NCBI RefSeq assembly: GCF_900108475.1
Contig: NZ_FNWO01000004.1
Location: forward strand, 186,001 to 250,000
Direction of reading: 5' to 3'
Length of the DNA stretch: 64,000 bases
Source: Magnetospirillum fulvum
Lineage (GTDB): Bacteria > Pseudomonadota > Alphaproteobacteria > Rhodospirillales > Magnetospirillaceae
Shown: one piece after another, positions 8,176 through 16,989 of the stretch
Numbering within the stretch: position 1 is the first letter of the stretch
Layout of the letters: the number at the start of each line of letters is the position of its first letter
The notes under the pieces: model-generated
Seen by the model: the letters and a program-made list of their open reading frames with translations, nothing else
Told to the model about the DNA's origin: nothing
Databases searched by the model: none
Translations under genes and position numbers: made by a program

Positions 8176-9198
8176 ATGGACACGACCTCTCCGATCAGGG
8201 TTATTTTTCTTATCACGACACAGCCTGGTACAGCGTGCGGCGTTGGTGACTATACCCATCAATTGGCGAATAGCCTGCGGCAGGCGGAGATAGAAGTCGA
8301 GGTGGTTGAACTACCCGCCTGGACCCTGCGGACGCTGGCCTTGCTGGTCAGGGTGTATCGCAGCAACTCGGACACCATCCTACACTGGCAGTATCCCACT
8401 CTTGGCATGGGGAAATCTCCCGCCCCAGCCTTCTTGCCGGTTTTTTTCCCTCGCAGGAGGGTGTTCCTCACCCTGCACGAGTTCGAGCAGTTCAACGCTT
8501 TGCGTAAGATTTACATTCTCCTGTTCAAGCTGTTCACCAATTCGGTGGTCTTCACCAACGAGCACGAGCGGAAGGTATTCCACCGCTTCTTCCCCTGGCG
8601 AGGCGGAGACGGTCATATAATCCCTATAGGGAACAACATCGACGTTGCCGCTTTCGGCGGAGTGGTAAGGCGGCAACGGCTCATCTATTTCGGGCAAATC
8701 ATCGACGGAAAGGGGCTTGAGGCCTTTATCGACGTCGTTGAGCGTCTGCGGGGCCGCGGCAACTCCGTTCCTTGCGCTATCATCGGCACCGTGCCCGATG
8801 CTGAGAGCGCCATTGCCCGGGTGGTACGAAGTGCGGCGGAAGCATTCGACATCACTCTATTCGAGGGGCTGCCCGCCGATGCGGTATCCCGCGAGTTGCA
8901 AGCCTCCTCGGTGGCATTTCTTCCTTTTCCGGACGGCATCAGTGATCGGCGCGGTTCGGCGCTTGCTTGTCTTAAGCACGGGCTTGCTGTGGTCACGTGC
9001 CATAGCCACCTGACCCCGGATTGGCTGCGCCGGACGACTTACGGCGTGACAGACCCGGATGGAGCTCTGGCGTGTATTGAGCACCTGCTGGCCGAGGATT
9101 GGCCGTTGATACCGGAGCCAGAGGCACTTGCCGAAGGTCTGGCTCAACGGGAATGGTCAGAAATCGCCGCGGCCCATCTGCGACTTTATCATGGGTGA
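8176..9198 (+). CDS. Glycosyltransferase, family 4-like
   Basis: The ATG at 8176 lies 5 bp after the pyruvyl transferase stop and gives 340 residues; frame extensions further upstream overlap that gene and are implausible. The N-terminal Rossmann half has GVGDYTHQLANSLRQ, typical of GT-B transferases, and an ILHWQYP segment. The C-terminal half contains LIYFGQIIDGKG, then a donor-site region (AFLPFPDGISDRRGSALACLKHGLAVV) that occupies the place of the usual EX7E motif but is less canonical. It probably adds one sugar of the repeat unit at the cytoplasmic face. Its 3' end overlaps the convergent flippase gene by 10 bp. Confidence 0.78.
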   Translation: MDTTSPIRVIFLITTQPGTACGVGDYTHQLANSLRQAEIEVEVVELPAWTLRTLALLVRVYRSNSDTILHWQYPTLGMGKSPAPAFLPVFFPRRRVFLTLHEFEQFNALRKIYILLFKLFTNSVVFTNEHERKVFHRFFPWRGGDGHIIPIGNNIDVAAFGGVVRRQRLIYFGQIIDGKGLEAFIDVVERLRGRGNSVPCAIIGTVPDAESAIARVVRSAAEAFDITLFEGLPADAVSRELQASSVAFLPFPDGISDRRGSALACLKHGLAVVTCHSHLTPDWLRRTTYGVTDPDGALACIEHLLAEDWPLIPEPEALAEGLAQREWSEIAAAHLRLYHG

Positions 9199-10652
9199 TC
9201 TGCCCCGGCTCTTACGGCTTGCCAGTGGCGCACGAAGGTAAATATCTGCCGCAGTTCGTCGCGCATCAAAAGTACGCAAGTCAGGCTATACACTGCCCAG
9301 CCCGCCGCCAGGGATAGAAACAAGCGCAACCAAGGGTTTGCTCCGGCGCAGGGGCCGACGGCGGTAAAGTGCGTGACTAAGGCGAGCAAGATTGTCCCGG
9401 CCAGAGGGGTGAGCAGCTTGGTTAACTGTCGCCAGAGGCCAACGCCCTCCCATTTATCCAACAGCACGAAATAGATGGGCAAAACGGCGATCCCAATGCC
9501 CAGAGTGCCGTATCCTACGGCCAGCAGGCCGTGTGGCAGAAGGATAAGGGTCGCTATCAGCAGCACGGCGACATAGGCCACCTGCAGCCGCAGATACGCC
9601 TCAATGTGGTTGTGAGCGCGCAGCATCTCCCGCACTAGAACCTGAAAAGGCAGTGTGGCCCCGCAGATGATGAACAGTTGCAGTAGGGTAATGGCTTCGT
9701 TCCACTTGTCCCCAAACAGCAGCGGCATATAGAGCGGCGCAGTGATGGCGGCGCTGCCGATAACAGGAAATATAACGACCCCGATTGCAATTATGAAAAC
9801 CTCGAGGATCGTTCGCTGCTTATCCTTTTGGTCGTTGAGGCGGGCGAGTGCTGGGTAGAGAACGGCAAGCGGCGGGTTAACGCAAATGTCCTGCACTGCG
9901 TGGCGGACCCTTACGACGAAAGAATAATAACCCAGCATCACCGGATTCATCAGAAGGAGTATAAGGATGCGCGGAACCTCCTTCTCAGAAAAGGAGACCA
10001 GCATCGAGGCCACCATTTTTAGGCCGGGAGAGATCGTCGCTAACAGCTTGTCGCCGCAGAAGCGTAGGCGCGGTCTCCAGTGTGCGAAAGGCCAAACAAC
10101 GAGGTTTACAACGACGAACAACACCACTTGCTGCGCGATAAGGGCATGTGCGCCCCCCCCCTTGAGGGCGAGGGCGATGCCGACAGCGCCGCCGATGAGA
10201 GATGCGGCAAGGGAACGCAGGGCAAAAATTCGGAAATCCAAATTTTTCATCAGGATCATATTGGGGACAGAGGAGGTTGCGAGCAGGATCGGAACAACTG
10301 CAAATTCCTGCAGGAGTTGGACTAGTCGTGGTTCCTCCAAAGCGGCAGCGAGGGGAGCTGCGCCGAAATAGCACGCAGCCGAGAATACGAAACCCATGCC
10401 GACAACCGTCCAGAACAGGGTGGAGAGCCGGTCGTCGTCATCGATTTGGAGATTCACTATTCCATCGACAATGGTGAGAATGGTCAGGTTAGCAATAGTG
10501 AATACGACGAAGCAGACGTTGGCGAGGCCGTATTCGGCAGGTCCAACCAGTCGCGCCACCACCATGAACACGATGAAGGAGACGCCTTGCTGTCCGCCCT
10601 TTTCTATCAGCGACCAGAGGGCGCCTCTGGCCATTTTGCGGTGCAGACTCAT
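9189..10652 (-). CDS. Polysaccharide flippase, Wzx-like (MOP superfamily)
   Basis: The 487-residue protein has around 12-14 hydrophobic helices and opens MSLHRKMARGALWSLIEKGG, with EYGLANVCFVVFTIA and IVDGIVNLQ segments typical of lipid-linked oligosaccharide flippases (RfbX/Wzx, MOP superfamily). It would move undecaprenyl-linked repeat units across the inner membrane. The start at 10652 is supported by an ATGA overlap with the stop of the upstream glycosyltransferase gene; a start at 10685 is possible but less likely. It is the last gene of the - strand polysaccharide operon and meets the convergent glycosyltransferase gene tail to tail. Confidence 0.88.
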   Translation of the reverse strand: MSLHRKMARGALWSLIEKGGQQGVSFIVFMVVARLVGPAEYGLANVCFVVFTIANLTILTIVDGIVNLQIDDDDRLSTLFWTVVGMGFVFSAACYFGAAPLAAALEEPRLVQLLQEFAVVPILLATSSVPNMILMKNLDFRIFALRSLAASLIGGAVGIALALKGGGAHALIAQQVVLFVVVNLVVWPFAHWRPRLRFCGDKLLATISPGLKMVASMLVSFSEKEVPRILILLLMNPVMLGYYSFVVRVRHAVQDICVNPPLAVLYPALARLNDQKDKQRTILEVFIIAIGVVIFPVIGSAAITAPLYMPLLFGDKWNEAITLLQLFIICGATLPFQVLVREMLRAHNHIEAYLRLQVAYVAVLLIATLILLPHGLLAVGYGTLGIGIAVLPIYFVLLDKWEGVGLWRQLTKLLTPLAGTILLALVTHFTAVGPCAGANPWLRLFLSLAAGWAVYSLTCVLLMRDELRQIFTFVRHWQAVRAGADHP

Positions 10653-11770
10653 CGCGTTCTGTTTCCGGCTGCAAATGCAGCGCAATAGATATCATGCATG
10701 GTGCGCGCCACCTGCGGCCAAGCATAGGCCTGTGCCGAGGCGATACAGCGTGCTCGGGCTGTGGCAAACGTCTGCGGGTCTTCGGTGTGTGCGGTCTCGA
10801 TTGTATCCGCCGAAGCGGCGAGATCCTCCGCCGAGATGCGGCTGCCGAGGCCAAGAGAATCGAGCAAGTTAATGAAAGGCGGAATTTCCGAGACCAAAGG
10901 CACAAGCCCTGCCGACATGCCTTCAACTATAGTAAGACCGAATCCCTCGTAGTCTGAGGCCGAGGCGATGTATCCTGCTGTTCCGATCAGCCCGGCGAGG
11001 GCTGATGCGTCAGGGCGAATGTAAAAGCTTACAGCCTCCGCCACGCCCACTTCACGGGCCTTGGCGGCGAGGCTTTCTGGTGTATCGGTTTCAGGCACGC
11101 CAGCGACGATGAGGCGCCAAGCGGGATTGCAGCGGCGCAGTTCGGCGAGGAGGCGGATCAACACACCAATTCTTTTATTGGTTGACCATCGTCCGATGAA
11201 GAGGATCGTCCGGACGGGAACCCGGCTGCCAGTGTCGTGCCACTTCTTGATGTTAACGCCGTTCTCTACGGTGATCACCCGCTTCCCCGCAATGCGGCTG
11301 AAGGTGGCCGCATCGTTCGCGCTGGAGGCGCAAATGCTATGATACGCAGTGGAAGAGGCGCGGGTAACCGACTGGAAGTAGACTTTTTTGAGGCGTGCCG
11401 CGAACCCAGTGTGGAAGAAGCCACCGTGTGTCGAGGCAACCAGGGGCTTGCGGTGAAGCGGGCGGGTAAACGCCAGAAAATCGTAGAAGAAGTCTACGGC
11501 ATGGACATGGACGACGTCGGCCTTGCCGAGGATCGCGAGGACCTGGGGGGCGAACGGGTATCTTCGCGATCCGCAGAAGGGAATGCGGTCTACCGGGATG
11601 CCGTCCAAAATCTCGTGCCGGGGCAGGAATGTCCCTGGGTCGGAGAAGAGACGATTGAGCGTCACCACCCGCACATGCACGTCGGGCAACTCGGCGAGAT
11701 GGCGGCACAGATTCCCCACGGCGTCTTCGAGTCCGCCGATGGACGGGGTATATTGCCGCACTACATGCAC
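10649..11770 (-). CDS. Glycosyltransferase family 4
   Basis: This GT-B enzyme is about 373 residues from GTG 11770. The N-terminal HVVRQYTPSIGGLEDAV is the classic acceptor-side loop. The donor side has TILFIGRWSTNKRIGVLI and the EX7E motif in YEGFGLTIVEGMSAGLVPLV. It would transfer a sugar onto the lipid-linked intermediate. The start is uncertain: the frame opens only after a stop at 11796-11798, the only ordinary start is GTG 11770, and the Shine-Dalgarno GGAG (11786-11789) is spaced ideally for an ACG codon at 11777-11779, which would add three residues (product then beginning with T/M-E-I-V-H-V-V). The stop overlaps the flippase start as ATGA. Confidence 0.88.
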   Translation of the reverse strand: MHVVRQYTPSIGGLEDAVGNLCRHLAELPDVHVRVVTLNRLFSDPGTFLPRHEILDGIPVDRIPFCGSRRYPFAPQVLAILGKADVVHVHAVDFFYDFLAFTRPLHRKPLVASTHGGFFHTGFAARLKKVYFQSVTRASSTAYHSICASSANDAATFSRIAGKRVITVENGVNIKKWHDTGSRVPVRTILFIGRWSTNKRIGVLIRLLAELRRCNPAWRLIVAGVPETDTPESLAAKAREVGVAEAVSFYIRPDASALAGLIGTAGYIASASDYEGFGLTIVEGMSAGLVPLVSEIPPFINLLDSLGLGSRISAEDLAASADTIETAHTEDPQTFATARARCIASAQAYAWPQVARTMHDIYCAAFAAGNRTR

Positions 11771-11780
11771 GATTTCCGTT

Positions 11781-12524
11781 TTAGTCTCCTTTCCTCAACG
11801 GTCCATGAAACACCCTGAACCACAGGGCTCGCCAGACGAAGGCTACACCGCCGAGCAGGTAGCGTTGCCACATCCGTGAGGGTTCTTGCAGCAGCCGGAA
11901 TAGCCATTCCAGGTGCAGGCGGCGCAAAGCGTGCGGCGCGCGCGGGAAACGCAGCGCCATGAAGTCGAGGATCGCCCCGCCGTTGAGAATCACAGCCGGA
12001 CCCGAAAGGCGAACCGCAAGCTGCGCGGCCAGTGCCTCCTGGTGTGGCATTCCCATGGCGAGGATGAATATCGCGGCATGACTGTGCGCGAGGGCTTCGA
12101 GGCTTTCGGTGCGATCCTGAAAGCCGTCGAGGCGGAGCACCACCGGGTTGCCTGCCGCCTCAATAACCTCCGCCGCGCGTGAAAGCCAGGGTTCGCGCGT
12201 GCCGCAGAGGGCCACCGGCTGCCCAGGTAGGGCGCGCAGGATCTCGGGGATGAGATCGGTTCCGTTGAGATTGATCCCGGCATTTTCCCCCTGAAGTTTT
12301 AGTAACAGGGCGGAGCCGATGCCGTCGCGGAAGAGGATGTCGGCATGCATCAGATGTGTTCGGAATACTGCATCCCTGGCTGCAAGGTTGAAGGCATGTG
12401 CATTAAGGAAGGAGATCACGACGGGCCGATCAAGCTCGCGCAGACCTTCGAGGAATACGGTTTTTTCAGATTCTGAGTGGAGAATGCTAAGGTGATTTAA
12501 TAGGTTAAATAAAGAATTGGACAT
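11781..12524 (-). CDS. WecG/TagA/CpsF-family glycosyltransferase (GT26)
   Basis: The product is 247 residues from ATG 12524, which has a strong GGAGG 7 bases upstream; the frame extends further but without support. The family pattern is clear: FLNAHAFNLAARD, then NGTDLIPEILRAL, then FILAMGMPHQEALAAQL, and a C-terminal RAPHALRRLHLEWLFRLLQE with the conserved Glu-Trp-Leu. Members transfer ManNAcA, ManNAc or related sugars to undecaprenyl-linked acceptors. It sits between the acyltransferase (13 bp gap) and the GT4 gene in the same operon. The donor sugar is unknown. Confidence 0.88.
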   Translation of the reverse strand: MSNSLFNLLNHLSILHSESEKTVFLEGLRELDRPVVISFLNAHAFNLAARDAVFRTHLMHADILFRDGIGSALLLKLQGENAGINLNGTDLIPEILRALPGQPVALCGTREPWLSRAAEVIEAAGNPVVLRLDGFQDRTESLEALAHSHAAIFILAMGMPHQEALAAQLAVRLSGPAVILNGGAILDFMALRFPRAPHALRRLHLEWLFRLLQEPSRMWQRYLLGGVAFVWRALWFRVFHGPLRKGD

Positions 12525-12537
12525 GGCGTTCCTCCGG

Positions 12538-13584
12538 TTACGTCCGATTGAGTCGCACCGGCAGCATGGCGCGGGCAAGCCGGGGGAAGCGGTTTTGCAG
12601 TCGTGTTCCGGCGGGGAGCAGGGCAAGTGGTGCGGCAACGCCGACAACCGTGCCCAGCAGGATATGCGCCGTAGCATCGTCGATGCCGAACTGCAGCAGT
12701 GTGCTGCGAAATCCGGCGGCAAAAATCACATGCGCAAGATAGATGATCATGCTGTTCATGCCTATGAACGCGGCGATCCGGGAAAAACGCGTCCATCCGG
12801 TTCGGGTGATGCACTCCGCCCAGGCGAGGCAGCAGCCATGTATCGCGAGCACGGCACAGATCGCAAGCAACGGCCGGACCATAGCGGTGGGCGGCAGCAA
12901 CGATGCGGTGGCGATGGCGGCGGCGAACCCGGCGAACCAGAGAGAGGCGGGGCTGTGCAATCCCCGTGGCGAGACAGAGCCGACGCAGATCCCGAGCAGG
13001 AAAAAAGGAAGATTCACTGCGAACTGTGCGGCTAAGAAGGTGTAACTCGTTTCAATCAGGGCCGTCTTGATCTGGTCATGGGCGGCGATGGCGAAGGCGA
13101 GAGAAGCGGCACACATGGCACGGAAGAGCCATTTCCTTCTCCCCGCTGCGGCCGGAATTCCCACGACGGTCATGACGAGAAAAAGAACCCCAAGAAACCA
13201 GAATTGCTGCTGCGGCGGAAAAGGCGCAGTTAAAAAATCGTACAATGAAATCTGACGATTGGCTCCACCGGGAAAGGCATATTGCAGACCAGTCTGCAGA
13301 TAGGACCATATGGCCAGCGGTGCAAGAATTGTCAGAGTCGATCGTCTTAGCATACCGAAGTAGCCGATCTTGTCGAAAGTGATTAGGAAGAATAAACCAG
13401 ACAGATAGAAAAAAAGAGGCATATGAAAAAGGTATATTGCCGAATCGACTTCGTTCAAAATATTTCCAGCGGGCAGGATTCCTGCCTTTTGAAGTCCGCG
13501 CAGCACGTGCCCAAGCACGACGAGAACGATGCCGAAACTCTTTGCAAAATCGGAGGCGAGGGAATCCTTGCCAGTATCAGTCAT
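12538..13584 (-). CDS. Membrane acyltransferase, family 3 (fucose 4-O-acetylase-like)
   Basis: The 348-residue integral membrane protein opens SDFAKSFGIVLVVLGHVLRG, with the conserved His of the acyltransferase-3 fold in the first helix, and has FHMPLFFYLSGLFFLI in the second, as in WecH/OatB-type sugar O-acetyltransferases. About ten hydrophobic helices are visible. It probably O-acetylates the polysaccharide repeat unit. The ATG at 13584 overlaps the stop of the upstream polymerase gene by 8 bp, which supports this start and suggests translational coupling. Confidence 0.82.
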   Translation of the reverse strand: MTDTGKDSLASDFAKSFGIVLVVLGHVLRGLQKAGILPAGNILNEVDSAIYLFHMPLFFYLSGLFFLITFDKIGYFGMLRRSTLTILAPLAIWSYLQTGLQYAFPGGANRQISLYDFLTAPFPPQQQFWFLGVLFLVMTVVGIPAAAGRRKWLFRAMCAASLAFAIAAHDQIKTALIETSYTFLAAQFAVNLPFFLLGICVGSVSPRGLHSPASLWFAGFAAAIATASLLPPTAMVRPLLAICAVLAIHGCCLAWAECITRTGWTRFSRIAAFIGMNSMIIYLAHVIFAAGFRSTLLQFGIDDATAHILLGTVVGVAAPLALLPAGTRLQNRFPRLARAMLPVRLNRT

Positions 13585-14842
13585 GCTGGCTTTTCCGGGT
13601 CGATTCACGCGCGGCAAGGCATCCGGCGATCATCCAGAGCGGTGCGTTCACTTTGATCGAGAATATCGCCGCACCGACCAGCAAGTTGATTGAAATGTAG
13701 AAGAGGAGAGCATATGAGAAGCGGCGAGCCTCTGCTCCAGCGCTTGGAAGTACCGTAGAAAGAAAAATCCAGAAATATAGGAGTCCGAATATAGTTGAGG
13801 CATATACAATAAACGCATATCCCGAGTCCCCTGTTTTGGCTATGCGCGGTATATTCCCTATCACGAAGTCACTCAGGTCCATATTGAGCAATAAATTTAT
13901 AGTATGGCCGATGCGTCCCGACATGTCGTCGGTGAGGTGACTTCCGCTGCCGCCTTGCGCGATGAACATGATCGTGGCGGCTGCCAGAACCAAGGGCATC
14001 ACCAGCATGTAGCCGCTGCGGGGCAGGCGGGGAAAGGCTGTGTAGCCAAGTACCATCAGAAGGCAAAGGGCTATACTGGTGCGACTGCTGTTGCTGACCA
14101 CCATGAACAGCACGGTTCCGGCAAAAATTATTCGCCTCCTCGAATTGATGTCGTTCCACCAGGTGATCGCGAGAATACACAAAACCATCGAGAAGTTGGC
14201 GAGCGAGACCTGTTCCATGAAAACCGATGACAATCGGCGTTGGTCGAATAACCCGAAGGAGAATCGCCCTGCGAATCCCAGGGAATTGCGGAAGAGACCC
14301 GAGGAATCGGTGGCGAGGGCTTCGATGCCTCGCGTATTGGAGAAATACTCGGCGGGCTGGAACAGCCAGACGTAAACTTGCGGGAGAAACCCCTCCACCA
14401 ACATCACGGAAACGGTAGCTGCCGCGACCACGGAAAAAGTCCGGATCATCTGCGCTGGAGATGACTGAGTGCCGACGAGGAAGAACAGGCTGATGATCGC
14501 GAAGTTGCGGGCCGTATGCAGGAATACCGTGCCGTTGGCGAGGGAGACCCACAGGCCGAGTGCCAGGTAAAACGCGAATGAAGCCACGATAAGGTGCTTT
14601 TTCGCGGGCATTCGGTGGAAACGGGAAATTACGAATCCCGTTGCAGCGAGCAGGATGAGTGCCTCGCATACTGCCACATGGACCATGCCGAAGACGAGTC
14701 CGTGGGCGTTGATGAAGGCGAGGCACGCATTGTAGAAGACCGCGGCGGCGAGGAGAAAGGGAGGGATTAGCGAGTCCTTCCGTTCCGCCGTTTCGGGGGC
14801 GGGAAGCGTATGTTCCCGGGAGAGAGAATGCTGCGCGGTCAT
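13577..14842 (-). CDS. O-antigen ligase/polymerase-like membrane protein (Wzy candidate)
   Basis: The 421-residue protein has around ten hydrophobic helices and a large periplasmic loop in the second half (GSGSHLTDDMSGRIGHTI, with the Arg-containing SGR motif often seen in Wzy/WaaL proteins). SNSSRTSIALCLLM is also typical of the Wzy_C region. By context it is the polymerase of the repeat unit. The start at 14842 overlaps the stop of the upstream acyltransferase as ATGA. The sequence family is diverse, so function rests mainly on topology and location. Confidence 0.78.
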   Translation of the reverse strand: MTAQHSLSREHTLPAPETAERKDSLIPPFLLAAAVFYNACLAFINAHGLVFGMVHVAVCEALILLAATGFVISRFHRMPAKKHLIVASFAFYLALGLWVSLANGTVFLHTARNFAIISLFFLVGTQSSPAQMIRTFSVVAAATVSVMLVEGFLPQVYVWLFQPAEYFSNTRGIEALATDSSGLFRNSLGFAGRFSFGLFDQRRLSSVFMEQVSLANFSMVLCILAITWWNDINSRRRIIFAGTVLFMVVSNSSRTSIALCLLMVLGYTAFPRLPRSGYMLVMPLVLAAATIMFIAQGGSGSHLTDDMSGRIGHTINLLLNMDLSDFVIGNIPRIAKTGDSGYAFIVYASTIFGLLYFWIFLSTVLPSAGAEARRFSYALLFYISINLLVGAAIFSIKVNAPLWMIAGCLAARESTRKSQHD

Positions 14843-15891
14843 CCCGCCGGTTCCTCCGTCTGGTGGCGGAAGGCGCGAGTCAGGCGTCCGGCGAGGCTGC
14901 GCAAGGCGAACTGGCATGGCTTTTCGATGAGAGAATACGACGCGAAAGAAATGGCCAGTACGACGACGACGCTGCCCGCTATCGCCGCGATTTGGCTGAG
15001 TTCTCCTTCATGCACCAAACGCTCGGCGGCCTGCAACACCGGCGCGTGCAGCAGGTAGAGGGAGAAGCTCCAGGTTCCAAGGGTACGCATCATCGGATTG
15101 CCGAGGAGAATGTCTCCGAGGCCGCCCCCGTAGGAGAGTAGCAACACCGTTACCGCGCTAAGTAAAATGTAGAGAGGTGATGCGAACATCGCCTCGTGAT
15201 TGAACAGCCTGTATCCGAAGACGATGAGGAGGACGAGGGCCGCGAATTGCAGTCCGCCAAGGACGACGGGGGAGAGGTGCAGGTACGGGTGGCGGGAACG
15301 GATCAGCCCGACGAGGGTGCCGAGCAGGAAGAAGCTCAACTTGGAGGGTAGCGTGGTGCCAGGAACCTGCTGAGACACCGTGAGCATCAGAACGGTGAGC
15401 CCGGCGACGAAGGCAGCGGGCCAGAATACCCGCTGTGCCAACTGTGTCGTTGCCCACCAAAGGAGGAGGAAAAAGACGTAGAACTGCACCTCTGGTGGGA
15501 TGCTCCACAGTACGCTGACGTTGCCGAGGAAGAGGAGGTGGCGGAGGAGATTGTGGTTGTCGATGGCATAGATGAATTGTGGGTCGAAAGTGGCGCAGAT
15601 CGCATAGGAAGCGCACACCACGAAGAGGTAGACCGGGGCAATACGGGCGAAGCGGCTAACCGCATAAGAGCAGGCCGAGGAGAAGGAGAATGTCCGGCTC
15701 AGGTAGAGGTAGGACATTAGGAACCCGCTCAAGGTGAAGAACACGGCGACACCGGTGCCGCCGAGGAAGGCTCCGTCGCGATTCTGCATCAGGCCGAAGA
15801 GCTGAAAATGCGAGAAGAACACCACGCAGGCGGCGGCACCACGCAACCCGTCGAGAGGGGCGATGTGACTCCGCTCGTCGGACGTGCTCAC
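14839..15891 (-). CDS. Acyltransferase 3 family, OafA/YrhL-like
   Basis: The 350-residue multi-pass protein has the classic N-terminal IAPLDGLRGAAACVVFFSHF (Arg-Gly then His in helix 1) and GGTGVAVFFTLSGFLMSYLY, followed by SRFARIAPVYL, the conserved R-x10-R region. It would use acetyl- or acyl-CoA to modify sugars at the inner membrane. It is the second O-acyltransferase of the operon, so the polymer may carry two acyl groups. Translation begins at GTG 15891, which overlaps the TGA of the glycosidase gene (GTGA). The C terminus overlaps the polymerase start by 4 bp. Confidence 0.87.
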   Translation of the reverse strand: MSTSDERSHIAPLDGLRGAAACVVFFSHFQLFGLMQNRDGAFLGGTGVAVFFTLSGFLMSYLYLSRTFSFSSACSYAVSRFARIAPVYLFVVCASYAICATFDPQFIYAIDNHNLLRHLLFLGNVSVLWSIPPEVQFYVFFLLLWWATTQLAQRVFWPAAFVAGLTVLMLTVSQQVPGTTLPSKLSFFLLGTLVGLIRSRHPYLHLSPVVLGGLQFAALVLLIVFGYRLFNHEAMFASPLYILLSAVTVLLLSYGGGLGDILLGNPMMRTLGTWSFSLYLLHAPVLQAAERLVHEGELSQIAAIAGSVVVVLAISFASYSLIEKPCQFALRSLAGRLTRAFRHQTEEPAG

Positions 15892-16937
15892 CGCATCTTC
15901 TCCCTATCCCGCATCGCTCCCATCAAGACGGGAACCTGGGGATATCGTACCGGGTCGGGGGGGTAGATGTTGAACATGTAGTCGCCAAACCATGGCGCAG
16001 CGGCCCAGTATGTCCATCCTCGCCAAACGTCGCCATTATCGCGCAGAAAGGCGAGGGTGCGGCTCAATGCCTCCAAGCACAGAGGATCTTTGGAGGCCCC
16101 AAATTCTCCGAGAAACGCCTGTTTTCCATTCTGTCTTAGCCATTCAGTGAAAGCCGAGAGGCGCTTCACCCCGATATCCTCGCTGACGCAACTAGGTTGG
16201 GTTCCAGACGAGTTGGAATCGAAATACTGGTGTGCTTCGAAAATGAAGTTGTTCGCCGGGTCTTCAATGTTCGCCAGAGCCTCGCCATTGGAGAGATCGC
16301 CGTCTTTATTGAGCCAAGAGTAAGCACTCGACCAACGCGTCCCCGGTACCAGAATGAGCTGCCGCGCACCAGATTTGCGGATAGCGAGGATCGCCTCTTG
16401 GGCGATCGGTGCCCACTCCGCCGCTTTGTGCTTAAAGGGTTCGTTCATCAAGCCGAAGGCGACGTTGGGGGCGTTGCGGTAATGGGAGGCGAGGCGACTC
16501 CAGAGGTCGGAGAAGGCGGCGCTCGGCACGTTGCCGGTTCCGATCGCAATCTTGTTGAAGGAACCGTAGTTGTGGACGTCGAGCAGAATCGTTACGTGCC
16601 GGGTTGCGCCGCGTGCGACCAAAGCGTCCAGCCGTTCCAACTCGTCTTTGGCGAGAGGGCCGGAGAGGACCGGTTGCATCCGTTCCCACAGGAAGGCGAT
16701 GCGCAGGACGTTGGCGCCAATGTCGGCGTACATGTCCACGTCCTGCGGGGTCGGCCACAGGTAGTTGGTCCCATGCTTGCCAGGGACAACCTTATGACCG
16801 AAGCCGGCATTCGGCAGATTGACCCCGGTGAGGTGTTGAGATACCGCACTGTCGGCGGCGAGCGCCGACACGCATAGGCAGGAGGAGAGCAACGCGGCGA
16901 TACAAAGGCGAAGTATGCAATATCGAGCCGTCCGCAT
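15888..16937 (-). CDS. Secreted glycoside hydrolase family 5 (cellulase-like)
   Basis: The 349-residue protein has a signal peptide (hydrophobic to about residue 26, cleavage near ALAADS). The TIM-barrel GH5 pattern is visible: ANVLRIAFLWERMQ, LLDVHNYGSF, the acid/base Glu166 in FGLMNEPF, EAHQYFD, and the nucleophile Glu278 in FLGEFG. It would hydrolyse beta-glucan or another polysaccharide in the periplasm or outside the cell. In polymer loci such glycosidases usually trim or free the cell's own polysaccharide. It is the first gene of the - strand operon, with AAAGGAT as binding site and a sigma-54-like element just upstream. Confidence 0.9.
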   Translation of the reverse strand: MRTARYCILRLCIAALLSSCLCVSALAADSAVSQHLTGVNLPNAGFGHKVVPGKHGTNYLWPTPQDVDMYADIGANVLRIAFLWERMQPVLSGPLAKDELERLDALVARGATRHVTILLDVHNYGSFNKIAIGTGNVPSAAFSDLWSRLASHYRNAPNVAFGLMNEPFKHKAAEWAPIAQEAILAIRKSGARQLILVPGTRWSSAYSWLNKDGDLSNGEALANIEDPANNFIFEAHQYFDSNSSGTQPSCVSEDIGVKRLSAFTEWLRQNGKQAFLGEFGASKDPLCLEALSRTLAFLRDNGDVWRGWTYWAAAPWFGDYMFNIYPPDPVRYPQVPVLMGAMRDREKMR

Positions 16938-16964
16938 TGTAATATCCTTTCCGTGCGGTAGCGG

Positions 16965-16980
16965 TGCAGTATGCGGACCA
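16965..16980 (-). promoter_or_regulatory. Candidate sigma-54 promoter of the polysaccharide operon
   Basis: Read on the - strand the site is TGGTCCGCATACTGCA, with GG and GC exactly 10 bases apart and three mismatches to TGGCAC-N5-TTGCA. It lies in the 52-bp gap between prsR and the glycosidase gene, about 28 bp before the ATG. PrsR is a sigma-54 activator, which makes the site plausible. This is inference from a motif only. Confidence 0.45.
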
Positions 16981-16989
16981 TCGAATCTA

